This document shows, in pieces, positions 1-12,712 of a DNA stretch of 64,000 nt. A program made the translations under genes and the position numbers. Below the pieces are notes generated by a model. That model was not told the DNA's origin, made no database searches, and saw only the letters and a program-made list of their open reading frames with translations. Origin of the DNA: Xiphophorus maculatus. Lineage: Eukaryota > Chordata > Actinopteri > Cyprinodontiformes > Poeciliidae. The first letter of the stretch is position 1, and each line of letters starts with the position of its first letter. The stretch is taken from the NCBI RefSeq assembly GCF_002775205.1, contig NC_036444.1, positions 4,568,501 to 4,632,500 of the forward strand, written 5' to 3'.

Positions 1-444
1 AAATCCAATCTGAACTTGTTCATATCATCATTTACTCTTTTTTTTTTTGTCAAAATATTTTTATTAGAGCCAATCAAACAAATTACTATATAAAATTCTT
101 ATTTTACATATACATTTATTGATACACTTAATATAATACCGACAAAATAGTGCATAAAATACAGTTTCAGCCTTTTTTTTTGTTGCTTTTACTCTTAAAT
201 CATTTTATTTTACTTTCTCATAGGTCATTTTGTGTACATTTTTTTAATCTTTCCTATCTATATCAGTCCTGCACAGACAAAATGCAAAATAAAACCTTTT
301 TTTTTTTAGCACCGTTGTCTTGTCAAGCCAATCTAATTTTCTAAAGGACATTAAGTTCTTGCAGCAAAGCAACAGTTTGAAAAAGGCTGACCCCTCTCAG
401 TGGAGCTTTAACCAGGAGTTAATTATCCTTTTTATTCTCCATGA

Positions 445-880
445 ATGAGTTAATTGATTAATGAGGACTGTTAATGGATTTATCTGTAAACAGCCTCTCT
501 GCGGCTCCGCGGTTTTCCAGCTCTGCGCTGCGACTCGGAGACGAGAGCCTCGTTCAGATCCTTCTGTTCGCTTTAATTAAAAACTCAAGATTCGGCCTCT
601 CAGAGGGATCGGCCTTCGCAGCTCCTCTGTGCTTCGGGTCTCCCACAGTAACACCCATTAAATACGACGAGGAAGAAAGACGGCGCAGTAATTTAAATCC
701 CCTCCTCCTCTGCCACTTTACATCATCGGGTTTGAGCTGCGAGCGGGACGCAGACGCCGATGGAGGAGAAAGAGGCGGATGAATGTGGAGCTTCAAAGCT
801 CGGCGGCCCTTCAGGGAATAATCAGCCGGCTCAGGGCAGCTTAGCGCGGCTAACAACGCTTTCTACAAAAACCTTCATCA
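445..880. promoter_or_regulatory. Candidate conserved non-coding element
   Basis: A low-repeat, GC-richer island starts with a paired homeodomain-type site TAATTGATTA (451-460) followed by TTAATGGATT, and also has TTTAATTAAAA. The frames present do not look like known proteins. Its position in the gene-poor region before dbx1 suggests an enhancer, which is an inference. Confidence 0.35.
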
Positions 881-2960
881 AACCAGAGGCGAGAGCAGAA
901 AGTACAGAGATGGAGACGTGGGTTTGAATCTTCCGCCTTCATTCAGCTTTGAAAGAAGCGGCTTCGCCATCTGAGGCTTATGTTCAGTTTACCACAGAGT
1001 TGCACAAATTGAAATTATGAAGATATTATATATTTGTTTAATGAAAAGACAGCAAAAAAACTAATGTTCTAAGATTTAAAAAATGGTTTTTCAGCCATAT
1101 GGAAAGAATTTTCCGTATCACAGGAGTCACATTATCAACAGCTGGATGTTACTACTGGTGAAAACAACAAAGAAACAGGAAGTGGTAGTGGGATGGGTTT
1201 TGTTTTGTGCAGCTGTGTGTAATGTTGAACATGTTGAATAAATTGGTTTTCTGTAAAATGGCCGTCTACAACTTCCCCAAAATGCTCAATACAAGGCATG
1301 GCTCCTTCCCTGATTGGCTGATAGATAATTAGCATTAGCTAATGGCTAATTGGCTGAATTATGAAGGATCTCATATAACTGTTTACATCCTTTGTTGCTG
1401 TGGTTTCTAATGAGTGATAGTGTGAGCTAGCTTATTGAAGTGTGATTTTAATAAAACTTCTTATTTTACGGAAACACCACAGTTGCGTAAATGTTTTTTT
1501 TTATTAACGTTATCAGAGATTTGCACACATTTGTAATTGAAAAACACAATTTTGCAATTGCATTGTTTAAATAAATGCAATTAAAGTCACACATGAATAA
1601 GTTTGTTTACATTAGAAGTCATTAAAAACACAATCATCTTACCACTTCCTGTCATGTTCTTCGTCTTTTCTGACAGTAGTAACATCCGGTTGTTGATCAC
1701 GTGACTCATGTGATGCGGACAAAGCGTTTCCATTGCAGTTTCGCAAAATACACAAATTTTGATTCAGCCAGAAAACTGCCTCATCCTAGCACAATACTGT
1801 TTAGCTAAAAACGCTAAATAAATACCCCCATCGAAGGGGCAGTATTATGTATTTTGAAGGCAAAAAGTGCAATTTTATTGGGCAACCAAGTAACTGTTAC
1901 CTTCTGTTGTTATAAAAATGTATATGACTTAAAAGAAATTTGACTTCATAACTCAACACCTTGAAATTGGGCCACTGTTTCTTTAAGAAGCTCCTGCTCT
2001 CTCTGAAACTCTGCCTTCATGAAGTCATCACAACACGGCTCCTCTATTAATCCGTCAACATTTTATCAGTGTTGCTTTGAGAAGTAGCTCCTATAATGAG
2101 CTCAGCTGATGTGCAGTTCCACCAGGTGCTTGCTAATTGCTGCTGGCTAGTCTGAAGGAGCTGAGTGGGGGATGGTGGAAACATTTATCTATCATTTTAA
2201 AGATATTAATAAAGGGTCATCGAAGGTCAACCAGCCAGCCCACAATGAAAACTGGTGTCAATCAGTTGCTCTTCATTTGTGCCGCTTTAATTTGTAAGAT
2301 TTAAAAAGGAAAATCTGAGTTTAACTTAATCTTATTAGATTTTCTCTAATTTTTTTTATTACTCCTGAATAAAACTAAATGTTTTACTGCCAATAAACTG
2401 AAGGGATGAGATGCGTCACACCTGTTCTGGTATTTTTATTTTTACATTTACCAAAAAGTTCATACTTTGAATAAAAAGTCACATGACCAGTCTAAACATA
2501 ATATTCTAAGTAAAAGAAGTTTTCCCAGCACTTCTGTGCTACATGTTGGTTCCAGTTTTAGGTTCCAGAGAGGAAAACCTCTGCCGAAGGAACACCGACA
2601 GATGGCCTTTCTTGATTAACAGCTCACAATGTGGCTAATGAAACTTTTAACATGTCGTTAAATGTTTAACAAAACTCACTTGACATCGCTGGGTTTAGGC
2701 TCTCCGGGGAAAATGGGGATAAGGATGTTAAAGACGCTGCTGGTCACGTACGATTGCTTTCCCTCGTTTTCTGTTGTTTTCATGAGAAAAGCAGCAATTA
2801 CAAGAACACAAAAAGAACCTGAATGGAGGGAGAAACGGCGCTTAAATAAATGATGTGAGTGATAATCTGGGGTGAAAGCAGCTCTATCGGACATATGGCC
2901 GAGTGCCGCAGGATGGAGGGTTTTTCATGGTCTTCACTCTATTTCGAGGATTAGAGATGC
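881..2960. other. Intergenic, mostly AT-rich
   Basis: This stretch holds the inverted pair of MITE-like copies (about 1090-1280 and 1450-1810) and otherwise unique AT-rich DNA. No gene is recognisable. 2600-2930 is slightly more complex but has no convincing frame. Confidence 0.6.
1450..1810. mobile_element. MITE-like family, reverse copy
   Basis: It contains, in reverse orientation relative to 30925-31318, the blocks CACTTCCTGTC, AGTAGTAACATCCGGTTGTTG and GTTTCCATTGCAGTTTCGCAAAA. A forward partial copy (CAGCTGGATGTTACTACTGG, AACAGGAAGTGGTAG) lies just upstream at about 1090-1280, so the two form an inverted pair. Confidence 0.5.
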
Positions 2961-2969
2961 AGGGAGGCC

Positions 2970-2970
<1 letters not shown>

Positions 2971-3017
<47 letters not shown>
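2971..3017. repeat. CA dinucleotide microsatellite
   Basis: An uninterrupted AC run of about 47 bp. Confidence 0.98.
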
Positions 3018-3018
<1 letters not shown>

Positions 3019-3573
3019 CGAGGTGGATAAGACATTTTTTACATTTTACTTTAAAGACGAACCTGAAATATGTATGTGACGATGAAAACGTTGAGTCCAA
3101 TTAAAGTTTAGTTCATTTTAATTTATTTAAATAGCACTAATTAAAGTTGCAGCATGTAACTTTTATAAACGAATATTATTTAAAACGTATTTGTTAAACT
3201 ATCACTATGCCGAAATAGTTTAACATGAGATAATCTGTGGGGGAAAAAATCAAGCTTCTCTGCATCTGTCTGCAGAAATGCACTGCTTCATTTCTAAATC
3301 AACCAAACAGAGCCAGGGGGAGGGTCTTAACGCTGTCAATCAGGCTCGTGTTCGCATCTATCCAGATGTCAGAGCAACACAAACTTGAAGTTGAGATCAT
3401 CAGCAAGCACAAGATGAAGTTGAACAAAACTAAACCTGCAACTAAAAGAAATACTGCAAAAGCTGAAATTGAACCAAATCATGGATTTACGTCCTTCTCA
3501 CTGAGGACGCTGACCTACTGCAGCAGAAATGATAAAAGCATCTCCGCCTGGCTACAGAAATTATCCGCATCCT

Positions 3574-4212
3574 TCAAAATTTTAAATTCCACGGTGTTGA
3601 TGAACTCCTGAAGATCTCATCTAGACCCTCCAAAGACTTTTCACACTCCCAAGTGCTTGAAAAAAACCTAATCAAACTGTTTTTTGGCAGCAAGTAAATG
3701 TTTTTTTTTGGTGTTTGGAAAATTAGCATTTTAAAAGACCTCCAGAATGTAACGTCAAAATTCAGCAGGCACCTCCCGTTACCTAGCAACCCCAGCAGCA
3801 TTCTATCGTTACCTAGCAACCTAAACGGAGCTCCAGCGTGTTTAATCAGCTGGTTGTACCGTTGTATGCGCTGTACAATGGCTGTTGGAAAAGACAAGTG
3901 TTGTTGTTGACTTACCATCCAGAAACCATTTGCTGCACTCTTGTTGGTTGCGCAGGAGGCTCCACTTCTGCTTTTCAAAGGTATGCGTTTGTATCATTGC
4001 ATGTCTGTTTGCAGCCATTTTCACATGCAAGTGTAAATGTTGAGTTGGGTGGTGCAGCCAGAAGCAGCTTATTTGGATTTAAAGTGACAAGACGCTTTAA
4101 AACAGCTCAAAGATAGGCAGAACTAACCAGAGTAAAATCTGATTATCTAAGAATGATTTTGTGCAAAAAAATGTAATAAATATCCAACCTGTTCAATGAA
4201 GCATAATAGGTC
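3574..4212. mobile_element. Interspersed repeat with paired GTTACCTAGCAAC motifs
   Basis: The sequence runs from a TTTTTTGGTGTTTGG segment through two GTTACCTAGCAAC motifs (3778-3790, 3808-3820), a GGATTTAAAGTGACA segment and GATTTTGTGCAAAAAAATGT, to GCATAATAGGTCACCTTTAA. The same order occurs near 54100-54475. No coding capacity is seen. The TTAA-type end may indicate a piggyBac-related non-autonomous element, but this is inferred. Confidence 0.5.
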
Positions 4213-4787
4213 ACCTTTAATAATGACCCATCATCTGGCAGCAGTAGATGATTAAAAAATGTATTCTGAAGAGCGAGTTTGTGGGACATCATGTCATTAT
4301 GCGATTAATAATGTCTAACCTGTAACAAACAGGTTGGACATTATTGTCTATGCAGTGTGGGCAGAGCGCTGGCTGCTAATCCACAGCATCTAAACAAGTA
4401 AATGTTTGAAATGAAACTTGAAGAATCTGCAGATTTATTTGCTTCTGTTCGTCTGTCGGTGGAGAGACGTTTCTGGAATCGGTGTGATGACAACAAACAG
4501 GTGGAAGGTCAGAAATAAAAACCCTGAGGTTGGACTTTGATGAGCGGTGGAGCGAAGAAGCACCTGGACCTGGGAGGGAGGCAGGGATTTCCACATTAGC
4601 TTCCCCTCTTTCTCCGGACGGACCCCCATGAAATCACCCCTTAAGTAAAGGATCACTCACCATGAGCGTGCGGCCATGCTGGTAAAGCCCATGGTAAATC
4701 GAAACCATTACTGTCTGGTGCTGAAAAGGCAGAACTAAAGACCGTCCTGTGTCCCACCACTCGCTGTTGGCTTTCTAATACGACAGC

Positions 4788-4807
4788 TGTGTGTGTGTGT
4801 GTGTGTG
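4788..4807. repeat. GT dinucleotide microsatellite
   Basis: A short uninterrupted GT run. Confidence 0.95.
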
Positions 4808-5679
4808 GGGGCGTGTCCAAGTGTGTGTTCACACTGCGACAGTGTGGACCTCCTTCCATTAAAAATATAAAACTTTAAAGTGAAGAAAAGGAATCAGATA
4901 AAGTAAAATAAATGCAACCTTTGAGGAAAATCTTTGCGAAGACACATTTCCTTGCAGGTTAACAAGGTCAAATATTAGACTTTTATCTTGAAGGGAAGAA
5001 ATTGTATCAGTGACAAACATTTAAACTCTGTAGTTGATTTAAAAATGAATGAAACATGTTTAGGAACTACATAATGAATGGAATGGAAAATACTTTATTG
5101 ATTCCTAAGTGGAAATTTGTTTTATGCTGTCAGCTACTCCATTCACAGTGTCAAATATTGGTAAATACAAATATAACCATGAGAAATATAATGTTTATAT
5201 TTCTGCTTTTCAAAGGTAAAATATATACATATTTTGAGTGATTTAAATACGTCTAAATAAAAAGTAAATATATTAAATACATAAATAAATAAAATATCAG
5301 TAATGCACATTAATCCATAAATAATCTGTAAATAAGTGAGCCTAGAGATCACTGCTTAATATGTTCTTTTGTCAAAGTTTGAGCAGAGAAACAAATAAAA
5401 AGGAAGAACTGTCCCAAACAAGTTCTCTTTTATTATACAGAATTTTAATTAAAAAAAAAACTTAATTAGGTTTTACAGTGCAGTGAAGTTACTTAAAATT
5501 ATCACCTTAAAGTTGTGTAAAGTTAACAGCTTGCACTTAATAACATTTTAGGTTTTTAAAACTTGATTTTTATTTTTATTTCTGAGGCAATGAATTTGCA
5601 TAATGTTTTTAAGTAAAGTCTACTTATTTGGTTTTACAGTGCGGTTGCTGACCAGCATCATACCTGCTGGGAAAGGTCA

Positions 5680-5925
5680 TGGTAACTGGAGGAGCTGCAG
5701 AGATCCACAACTCAGGTGGGAGAATCTGCATAAAGATTTCAGAGTAAACCCAAAACCAGAACTACAATGTAATATTTTAAATCAGAGAATATCCATTTGA
5801 TACAATGGCCTAATCAAAGCCCAGACCTAAATCCAGCTGAAAATCTGTGATAGAATTTGAAAATTGCTGTTTACAGTTGAACTTTATTTAATCTGGCTGA
5901 GATTAAGGTATTTTGCAAGAGAGAA
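5680..5925 (+). pseudogene. Tc1/mariner transposase remnant, internally deleted
   Basis: GCTGCAGAGATCCACAACTC followed by AGGTGGGAGAATCTG matches the N-terminal half of fish Tc1-like transposase genes. After a deletion, the segment near 5803-5855 reads QWPNQSPDLNPAENL followed by a stop; this motif contains the last catalytic Asp region of the DDE domain. Only these two pieces remain. Confidence 0.65.
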
Positions 5926-6229
5926 TGTGCAAACAAAAAAATAATTTATGGTGATTCAAGTCAGTTTTTTAGTGAAAGATGCTTAAGTTAAAATTTATTT
6001 ATTTTGGCCAATTTCAGCAACATGTTCCGGGTTAGTGTTGATTTATGCCACTCTTTTTCAGTGTTTTGTCTTTTTTTGTCGTATTTTTGCGCCACTGACA
6101 TCAAATCCCAATAAAAACCAGAGAGCAGCGAAAAATTATAATCAAGTAAGTTTAGCACTACCTTACTCAAGAGAAAGTAAAAACATATTTGGTAAAAAGT
6201 CTACTAAAGAACTGAGTAACTGATCAAAT

Positions 6230-6650
6230 TATCATTTAATATTTAAAAATTAGATCATCAGATGGACCAAAATATAAAGTTAAGTGGAATTTTTGGTATT
6301 TTATGGACAAAATTCATCTGAGTAGCAGAAAAATAGCAAAATCAGGCTAAAAATATGTTTCCAAATCAGTTTTTTTCAAGAAAAAACTTATGAAACTTTA
6401 ACAAAAGCTGCAGGTGTGTGTCTGTGTCTGGCGAACTTTTGGTTAAAACATGTTTGTTTTTCATTCAGTGGGCAGAAAATCCAGACATTTTACTCAATAG
6501 TAAAAAATACTTCATAGTAAAGTACCTTTTTACTCGTATTTTTACTGAAGTAAAAATAAAAAGAGCAGCGTAGTAAAAATACTCCTAAAAGTTCTTTTTT
6601 TCAAAAAAGTTACTCAAGTAAATGTAATTGAGTAAATTACTAGCCGACTC
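6230..6650. mobile_element. TACTTGAGTA-rich repeat, reverse copy
   Basis: On the minus strand it follows the same order as the copy at 20037. GTTACTCAAGTAAATGTAAT and CAGGTGTGTGTCTGTGTCTGG are shared segments. Confidence 0.5.
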
Positions 6651-7530
6651 TGATAAAAACCCATTAAAGTTTTGTGGCTTTGACCCGTTTTTAGCACCTG
6701 GCCGCGCGCTCTGTTTTATTCTCTCCTTCATGTCTTCACCAACAAACTGAGGCCTTTCTCCCGCCCTCTGCCCTCCTGTCCGGTCTCTCCGGCCCAGCCA
6801 TGTATGACAGATATGGTTGATTGTGAGCAGATCATTGAGGTGAATGGATTCAGTGGAACCTCCTATTCAGTTCATAGTCGAAGCTTTCAAAGGAGCCCTG
6901 ATATGGAAAAAATTGGGAAATCCTCCTGGCTGCTCCTTTATACTGCAGGCTGTGTGTGAGCTGCTGACTTTAGTCCATCTGAAATGATCAAGTAAAGCTG
7001 AAGTAGGAAGTAGCATGAATGTCCCTCCTGGTGGGCACCATGACCATAATCTGTTGGGTCCATGCACGCTCGCTGGGGGTTCAAACATCTGAAAACAGGA
7101 AATGAAAATGTCCTTTTGACTCTTTCTTCAGTGATAATGAAGTTTGTAGCATCAGTGCTGATTTTCTCCAAAGACTGTCGGCCTCCTTGTAATATGAAAA
7201 GTGTTCAGTTTTCTATGAATGGAGATTTAAATGAGTCATTGGAGAGATTTGAATATCGTCTGTAAAGTTCTGCCCTCAGCTGTCAGTGTTGGAAACTGTC
7301 ACAGTGGGACTCCATGTCGACTTTATGTTTGGCACTTTCAGACATGATGTCAGGAGGATCTTGACATGTTGTTGTTTACATCTGGGAATTTCTACGCTGG
7401 AGGGTAGAAAAAGACGATTCTTTTACTTGCCATCCATAGCCACGCTGAAAACCGGAGATGCAGTAATAATCCAGGTATTATTACCGCAGTATTAATACCT
7501 GGAGACCATACGTGCTGGAACTCAACCTGG

Positions 7531-7701
7531 GTTACTAGGTAACGGGCAGAGTTCCACAGGGGTTACTAGGTAACGGGCAGAGTTCCACTGGGGTTACTAG
7601 GTAACGGGCAGAGTTCCACTGGGGTTACTAGGTAACGGGCAGAGTTCCACTGGGGTTACTAGGTAACGGGGTGAGTTCCGCTGGGGTTGTTGCTAGGTAA
7701 C
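7531..7701. repeat. 31-bp tandem array, each unit with an X-box-like palindrome
   Basis: GTTACTAGGTAAC starts at 7531, 7562, 7593, 7624 and 7655, an exact 31-bp period. A variant GTTGCTAGGTAAC follows at 7689. The unit remainder is GGGCAGAGTTCCACTGGG. Flanking sequence to about 7900 matches, in reverse, the dispersed family also seen at 3570-4210, 51430-51760, 54100-54475 and 56110-56480. Confidence 0.8.
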
Positions 7702-8816
7702 AACGCAGTGCCCGTCGAATGCAACGGGAGGTTTTTGAAATGGCTCATTTTTCAGACACCAAAAAACATTAACTTATTGCCAAAAAACGGTTTGGTGAGT
7801 TTTTTTTAAAGCACTTTAGCTGTTTTTAGAAGCAGTAAAAACTAAAATGGAAGAATAAAAACGTGCAAACTGTGAATTTTTTATATTAAATCCCCTTTAA
7901 AATATAGAAGATAGCCATAAAAAGTACAGATGCCTGATCTATGTCTGTGAGGTTTGAATAAAATGAGAAATATTACGTAAAAGGTTTACCAAACTGGGTA
8001 TTGGTCCCAACATTAAAAACAGACATTATTACACCAGATTTAGTTGAGTTTATGTCCCGTCCACGTGAATCGGCCTCCTCCACACCGAATCACAGGAGTC
8101 AAACGGCTCTCGGACAGTTGAATTTCCCTCGTTCTCGTTTCTTCATCCTCCTGAGAACGGTGACAGAAGCAGATGCCGGCGATCTGACGGATAGATTTCT
8201 GTTTCCCACAGCGGAGCTCCTGCCTGTCAGACTATATGAGCACCAGATCCCTGGCTGGGTTGGATCTGACTGGATTAGCTGTTTCCTGCCCAGACACAAT
8301 AGAGTACAGCAGGAACCCAGATCAAACCCCACACACGCAGCTACATGTGCAAGGCCGTGCATATCATAACATGTGCATGTGCGTATTGGTGTGTGCGCAC
8401 ATCGGGAGCAAAGAGCCGGGCTAAGGGGCCGAAAGCCAACAAAGAACAAGGAGAGGGAAGCAGCAGGAAGCTGACTAGTCACTTTATCCGCCTCGCGCTC
8501 TCCGTGCTCGTGCAGACAGCGGGATCAAGAGGCAGAGATGAAGTTAAAATCAAAGGTTGCAGCTTGGGTTTAATCCAGAGCGAGAGAGTCAAGGGGGAGA
8601 GGGCAGGAGGTCGGTTCAGGTTTAAAGAGAAGCAAAATAAGAGAAGCGATAATTTTCAGTACTTAGATTAGATAGCCTGTCTCCTTTCAAGTCCTTGCAT
8701 TTCAGACGGACAAAATGCCATCTTAAGACTTTTTTAAAGTATCAAATTAACAAATGTATCAAGTGGAGGCACATCAATTCATCAGTTATTTTTTCAGCTA
8801 ACAGATCTGCTCTGCA

Positions 8817-9216
8817 CACTGCAAAAACTCAAATTCTTGCCAAGTATTTTGGGTCAGGTTTCTACTGCAAATACCTTATTACACTTAAAATGAGACAAAA
8901 CTAATACGTAACCTTTTGTCAAATATATAGCAGCTTGTTTTAAGTCAATAATTCCTTAATATTGATGAAAAAGCGCTAGTTCCTCTGGCAGATAATTTTT
9001 TCCACAAGTACAATAGTCTGCCAGTGAACTTTTTCATCAATGTTAATGAATCATATACTTAAAACAAGCTCATTTATCATAACGAAAGGTTACGTTTTAG
9101 TTTTGTCTTGTTTTAAATAGTTACTTTAAATTGTAGAGTAACTGAAAAGTTACTTGTAAGTTAGTTAAGATATTTGCGATGGAAACCAGACCAAAAAATC
9201 TTGGCAAGATTTTTGG
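8817..9216. mobile_element. Palindromic MITE family, copy 1
   Basis: The ends are CACTGCAAAAACTCAAATTCTTG and its approximate inverse. The two halves mirror one another (TAATATTGATGAAAAAG..CTAGTTCC..CTGGCAGAT and the reverse), so the whole element folds on itself. Related copies lie near 9915-10265, 29692-29915, 31535-31697 and 53529-53746. Confidence 0.6.
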
Positions 9217-9914
9217 AACCTTCTCAAGGCCAAACTGACCAACTTTCACTGTAAATGTCGAGTTGCATTGAGATCCAGACTGTTTGCTGAAGAAAATGGG
9301 GTTGGAACAATTAATCGTGATTAATTGATTAATGAAATAATTGTCAGCTAGTTTAGTAATCAAAAAATCGTTAACATGCAGACTCTAAAACACGACATTT
9401 CTGAAAGAACACTCTCAGAGGTTTTAGCTAAACCTGATTCAAATTCTCTAAAAAATTTAATATATATATTTATCACCTTTTATGGTCCAATTGTTAATCA
9501 GTTAATCCAAAAACTACAGTGACTTGATGTCAAGTCAAGCAGAAAGGGCTGAGCTTTTCACATGTTAATGTTACAAGTTTTTATTTAACTGCAGATGCAT
9601 CTTTTGCTACGAATGATCAAACATTCAATAAATGAATGCTGTTGTTGCATCTTAGTCCATAAAATTATTATTTTCTTATTTCAAACATGAATTTAGTTAT
9701 TTGCATTTTCTCATGTATTTCTAATATTGTATAGAAAAGGCTTCAGTGCTTAAAGGAAAAATCTGCAGAATGTGTCTGTTTTTTAATCCAGTTAATCATC
9801 ATAATAATCAATAGAATAATCAATTACTGAAATAACTGTTAGTTGCAGCAATAGAAGAAAACCTGGTTCACTCTTTGCTTTGTGGATAGACTCATCTTTA
9901 TCCTAATAAATAAT

Positions 9915-10265
9915 CTTTTTTATTTTTGGTCTGGTTTTTAGTGCTAATGTCTTGGTACACTTGAAAAAAGACAAATTTAACTTATAAGTAACGTTTTCAT
10001 TCAGATATTGAATCTTGTTTGAAGTCAATAATTCCTTAATATTGATGAAACAGTTCTAGTTTCACTGGCAGATTATTCCACTTCCAACGTGGGAAAAATG
10101 TCTTTTTATAAGTGAAATAATCTGCCAGTACAACTAGCACTTTTTCATCAATATTAAGATATTATTTTCTTAAAACCAGCTCCTGTGTTGCTGAAAAGTG
10201 ACTTGAAAAATATCTTGTTATGAGTGAATTTATCTACAGATGGAACAAAAGCTTTTAGATTTTTC
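9915..10265. mobile_element. Palindromic MITE family, copy 2
   Basis: This shares the mirrored core TTAATATTGATGAAACAG..AGTTTCACTGGCAGATTATT with the copy at 8817. Outer ends are diverged and coordinates are approximate. Confidence 0.55.
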
Positions 10266-12712
10266 CCTCGTCTTGAATTAAATGGCTAAACTGGCTCACC
10301 ACTCCCCAGGAAAACATTTTCCAACTTCTTTATTATTTGCTATCATTTTTAACAATACTGAAAAAATCAAAGTAATATAAATAAAATAGTGATGGGACTT
10401 GATTAAACTTAATTAATGAAGTTAATTGCAGGGTATGTGATTAATTAATCAATTTAATCGTCAAGGTAAGCAAAATGTTAAATTCAAAAACTCTGTGCTG
10501 CTAAAATATTGAATAAAAATATATTTATTGTTTTTAATCTGATATTTTGGTTCTTCAACTATCAGATTTGTGCAAAGTTCTGCTCTGTCCACTCAGGAAC
10601 CTCTGATTATTTGTGGATCTTTATAAATGTGGGTTGTCAGCGTCTGTGCTGGAGCTACATGTTTAACATTCAGATGCTAATTTAGGCTTGAATATCTTCA
10701 CTGATAGGCTAACTCCTTTTAGCACAGCTTGAACACAGTCCAAGCTTTTTCCAGCATCAAATCAGATCGATTTGTGAAGCAGAAATTAGTCTCAAGTGGA
10801 AGAGAAACTTATTTGTCGTCCGTCGTCGTCGTTTGCGAATTGTACAATTGTGCGTCAGATTTATGGATGTACCAGAAACTCGTGAATACAAAAGTTCCGC
10901 CCATAATCCTTGTTTATACAAAAAAAAAAAAAGAATAAAAAATGCGTTTGATTGCCTTAAAAGCTATTGTAACTAATTAATCAAAATAAACACGTTAAAG
11001 TCCTGTTGGTTTTAAGACTTACATACATTGAAGACACTTTTTTCTTGAGATTTGTCTATTTTTATGAGTTCTGTTTTTATGATACAAACACTTTAAACTG
11101 CCTTGTTGCTGAAATCAAATGAACTTGACTGATTTATTTCACATTTATACGTTATGGTAAGAGAGCTAGAGGGACTTTAACGGGGGAACTGCTTGGCCAT
11201 TTCACACACTACCAATATATGTGCAAAATTTTATGAGTTTTTGTTTAGGTGCCTGAAATGAAATTAATTTGACAGGAGGATAATTCAAAGTGCTTAAAAT
11301 TTTGCAGGTTTCTTATGAATGCTATTGAGCTTTAATCTTCAGGGTAGAACATCTGCAGGTTCTACTGGTTCTGACTCATTTGGGTCCTCACAGGTGGACA
11401 GAGAGGTGCCTGATTCTAAGGTTACATATTTTTCAGGCTTTTGTTCCTCCGTTGGGGATTTGAACCCCCGACGCCTCCCATCCTAATCTCCGTCCGGTTG
11501 GTGTCTCTGACTCACTGTTTCTCTGAAGATTATCATCTCACATTAAATGTTTTGCATCTATTTAGATGTTGTTGTTTTTTGCTGTTTTAATATAAATTTT
11601 TAGAGGGGTTGAAAGTTTATTTCAGCCGCAGGATTTTGGGGCTGTGAAAGACTTTCTGAGTCAGAGCAGGTTTTTATTTGTTCTTTGTCTAACTGCTGCG
11701 TCACGCTGTGTGGAAATGCCATCACAGAAGTGATCTAACGTGTGGAAAAACGGCTCCAGAATCCCTCAGTTGGCTGATCCGTGTGAGAACGCTTGTCCCT
11801 CAGCGTATGCATATATAAGCCTACCAAACACTTTCAATTACAACACTGTTCCTGTTCCTTCTCTCACACACAGGCGCCCTGAAAAGGCAGAGTCCCTTTT
11901 TCCCTGTTATGCAAATAACAGCAGCGTTAAAACGATTTGAGTGAGAATTAAACGTGAATTAAATGAGGCTTGGGTCTTTTCTCTCCTTTCTGTCTGAATA
12001 GGGCAAAGTCCCGTCACCATGGGAGATCCCCACGCCGCCGCAATGCCTGTTATGGGATTGACAAGACGAGAAGTGACATAAATACCATGGCCAGCGTTCA
12101 ATCCAATTATGTGGCGTGGCCCGCCTCAATACCTGCTGGCCACGCAGCGCTGCGCTGGCGTCCTTGCATTCAGAAATGAGACGAGCTGCATTCATCTCCA
12201 CGCCTCGCACTAACCTTGGGCTCCTAACCTCAGTGAGATCTGAGTCTGCCTCCCATCCTACACTCAGCCCATCAGCCCGGCTTAATACGGGCCTTTGGAC
12301 AAGGTGCTTTAACACCCCTCCCCAGAGTAAATCACAATCCGCTCTGAAATCCCCAAAGGGCCACAAACAACTTTTTATATAATAACATGCAGGCAACTCT
12401 GCAACAGGAAGCATTCTTTTAAACAGGAATAGTTAAAAAAAAAAAAAACATCAATAAAGACTGTTGCAGAGTTGACACTTTAAAACAAATTACATAAAGA
12501 AGAAGAGGCCTGGAATGTTATGAAAATCCAGTTAAATTGGTCCTGACTACTGCTGTGGAGATATTTACCTGAGAGGTTTTTATTTAAAGTTTTTATTGAG
12601 TCATGTTTGGTTTCCTAATGAAGCTGCAGGCATCAGAAATAGTTCTGTCTGAAATAAATCATTTAATGGCCAAAAACTCAAACATTTTAGCACATAAAGA
12701 TCTGAAAACTCC
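10266..12712. other. Intergenic, no gene seen
   Basis: AT-rich DNA with a retroposon-tail fragment near 11060-11140, a tRNA-like B-box fragment on the minus strand near 11450-11480 and the candidate element at 11960-12380. Confidence 0.55.
11960..12380. promoter_or_regulatory. Candidate conserved non-coding element
   Basis: Complex, GC-richer, repeat-free sequence (for example CACCATGGGAGATCCCC and ATCCAATTATGTGGCGTGG) sits between AT-rich repeats. Overlapping frames on both strands lack recognisable protein features. Confidence 0.35.

Larger units (their letters stand above)
4213..8816. other. Intergenic, no gene seen
   Basis: AT-rich DNA with the GT run, the Tc1 remnant, the ACTTGAGTA-type repeat and the 31-bp array. 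6670-7100 and 8040-8500 are GC-richer unique islands whose frames do not resemble known proteins. Confidence 0.6.

Noticed and set aside
554..856. 100-codon and 102-codon overlapping frames on opposite strands
   Set aside because: No recognisable domain and no splice context; better explained by a GC-richer non-coding island.
8001..8671. Overlapping frames of 108-127 codons on both strands
   Set aside because: Frames on both strands cover the same DNA and none shows family motifs or plausible splice structure.
11450..11510. Possible tRNA gene on the minus strand (GGGGGTTCAAATCCCC)
   Set aside because: The T-arm-like B-box is present, but no matching A-box, D-arm or acceptor stem could be built; it is at most a tRNA-derived fragment.
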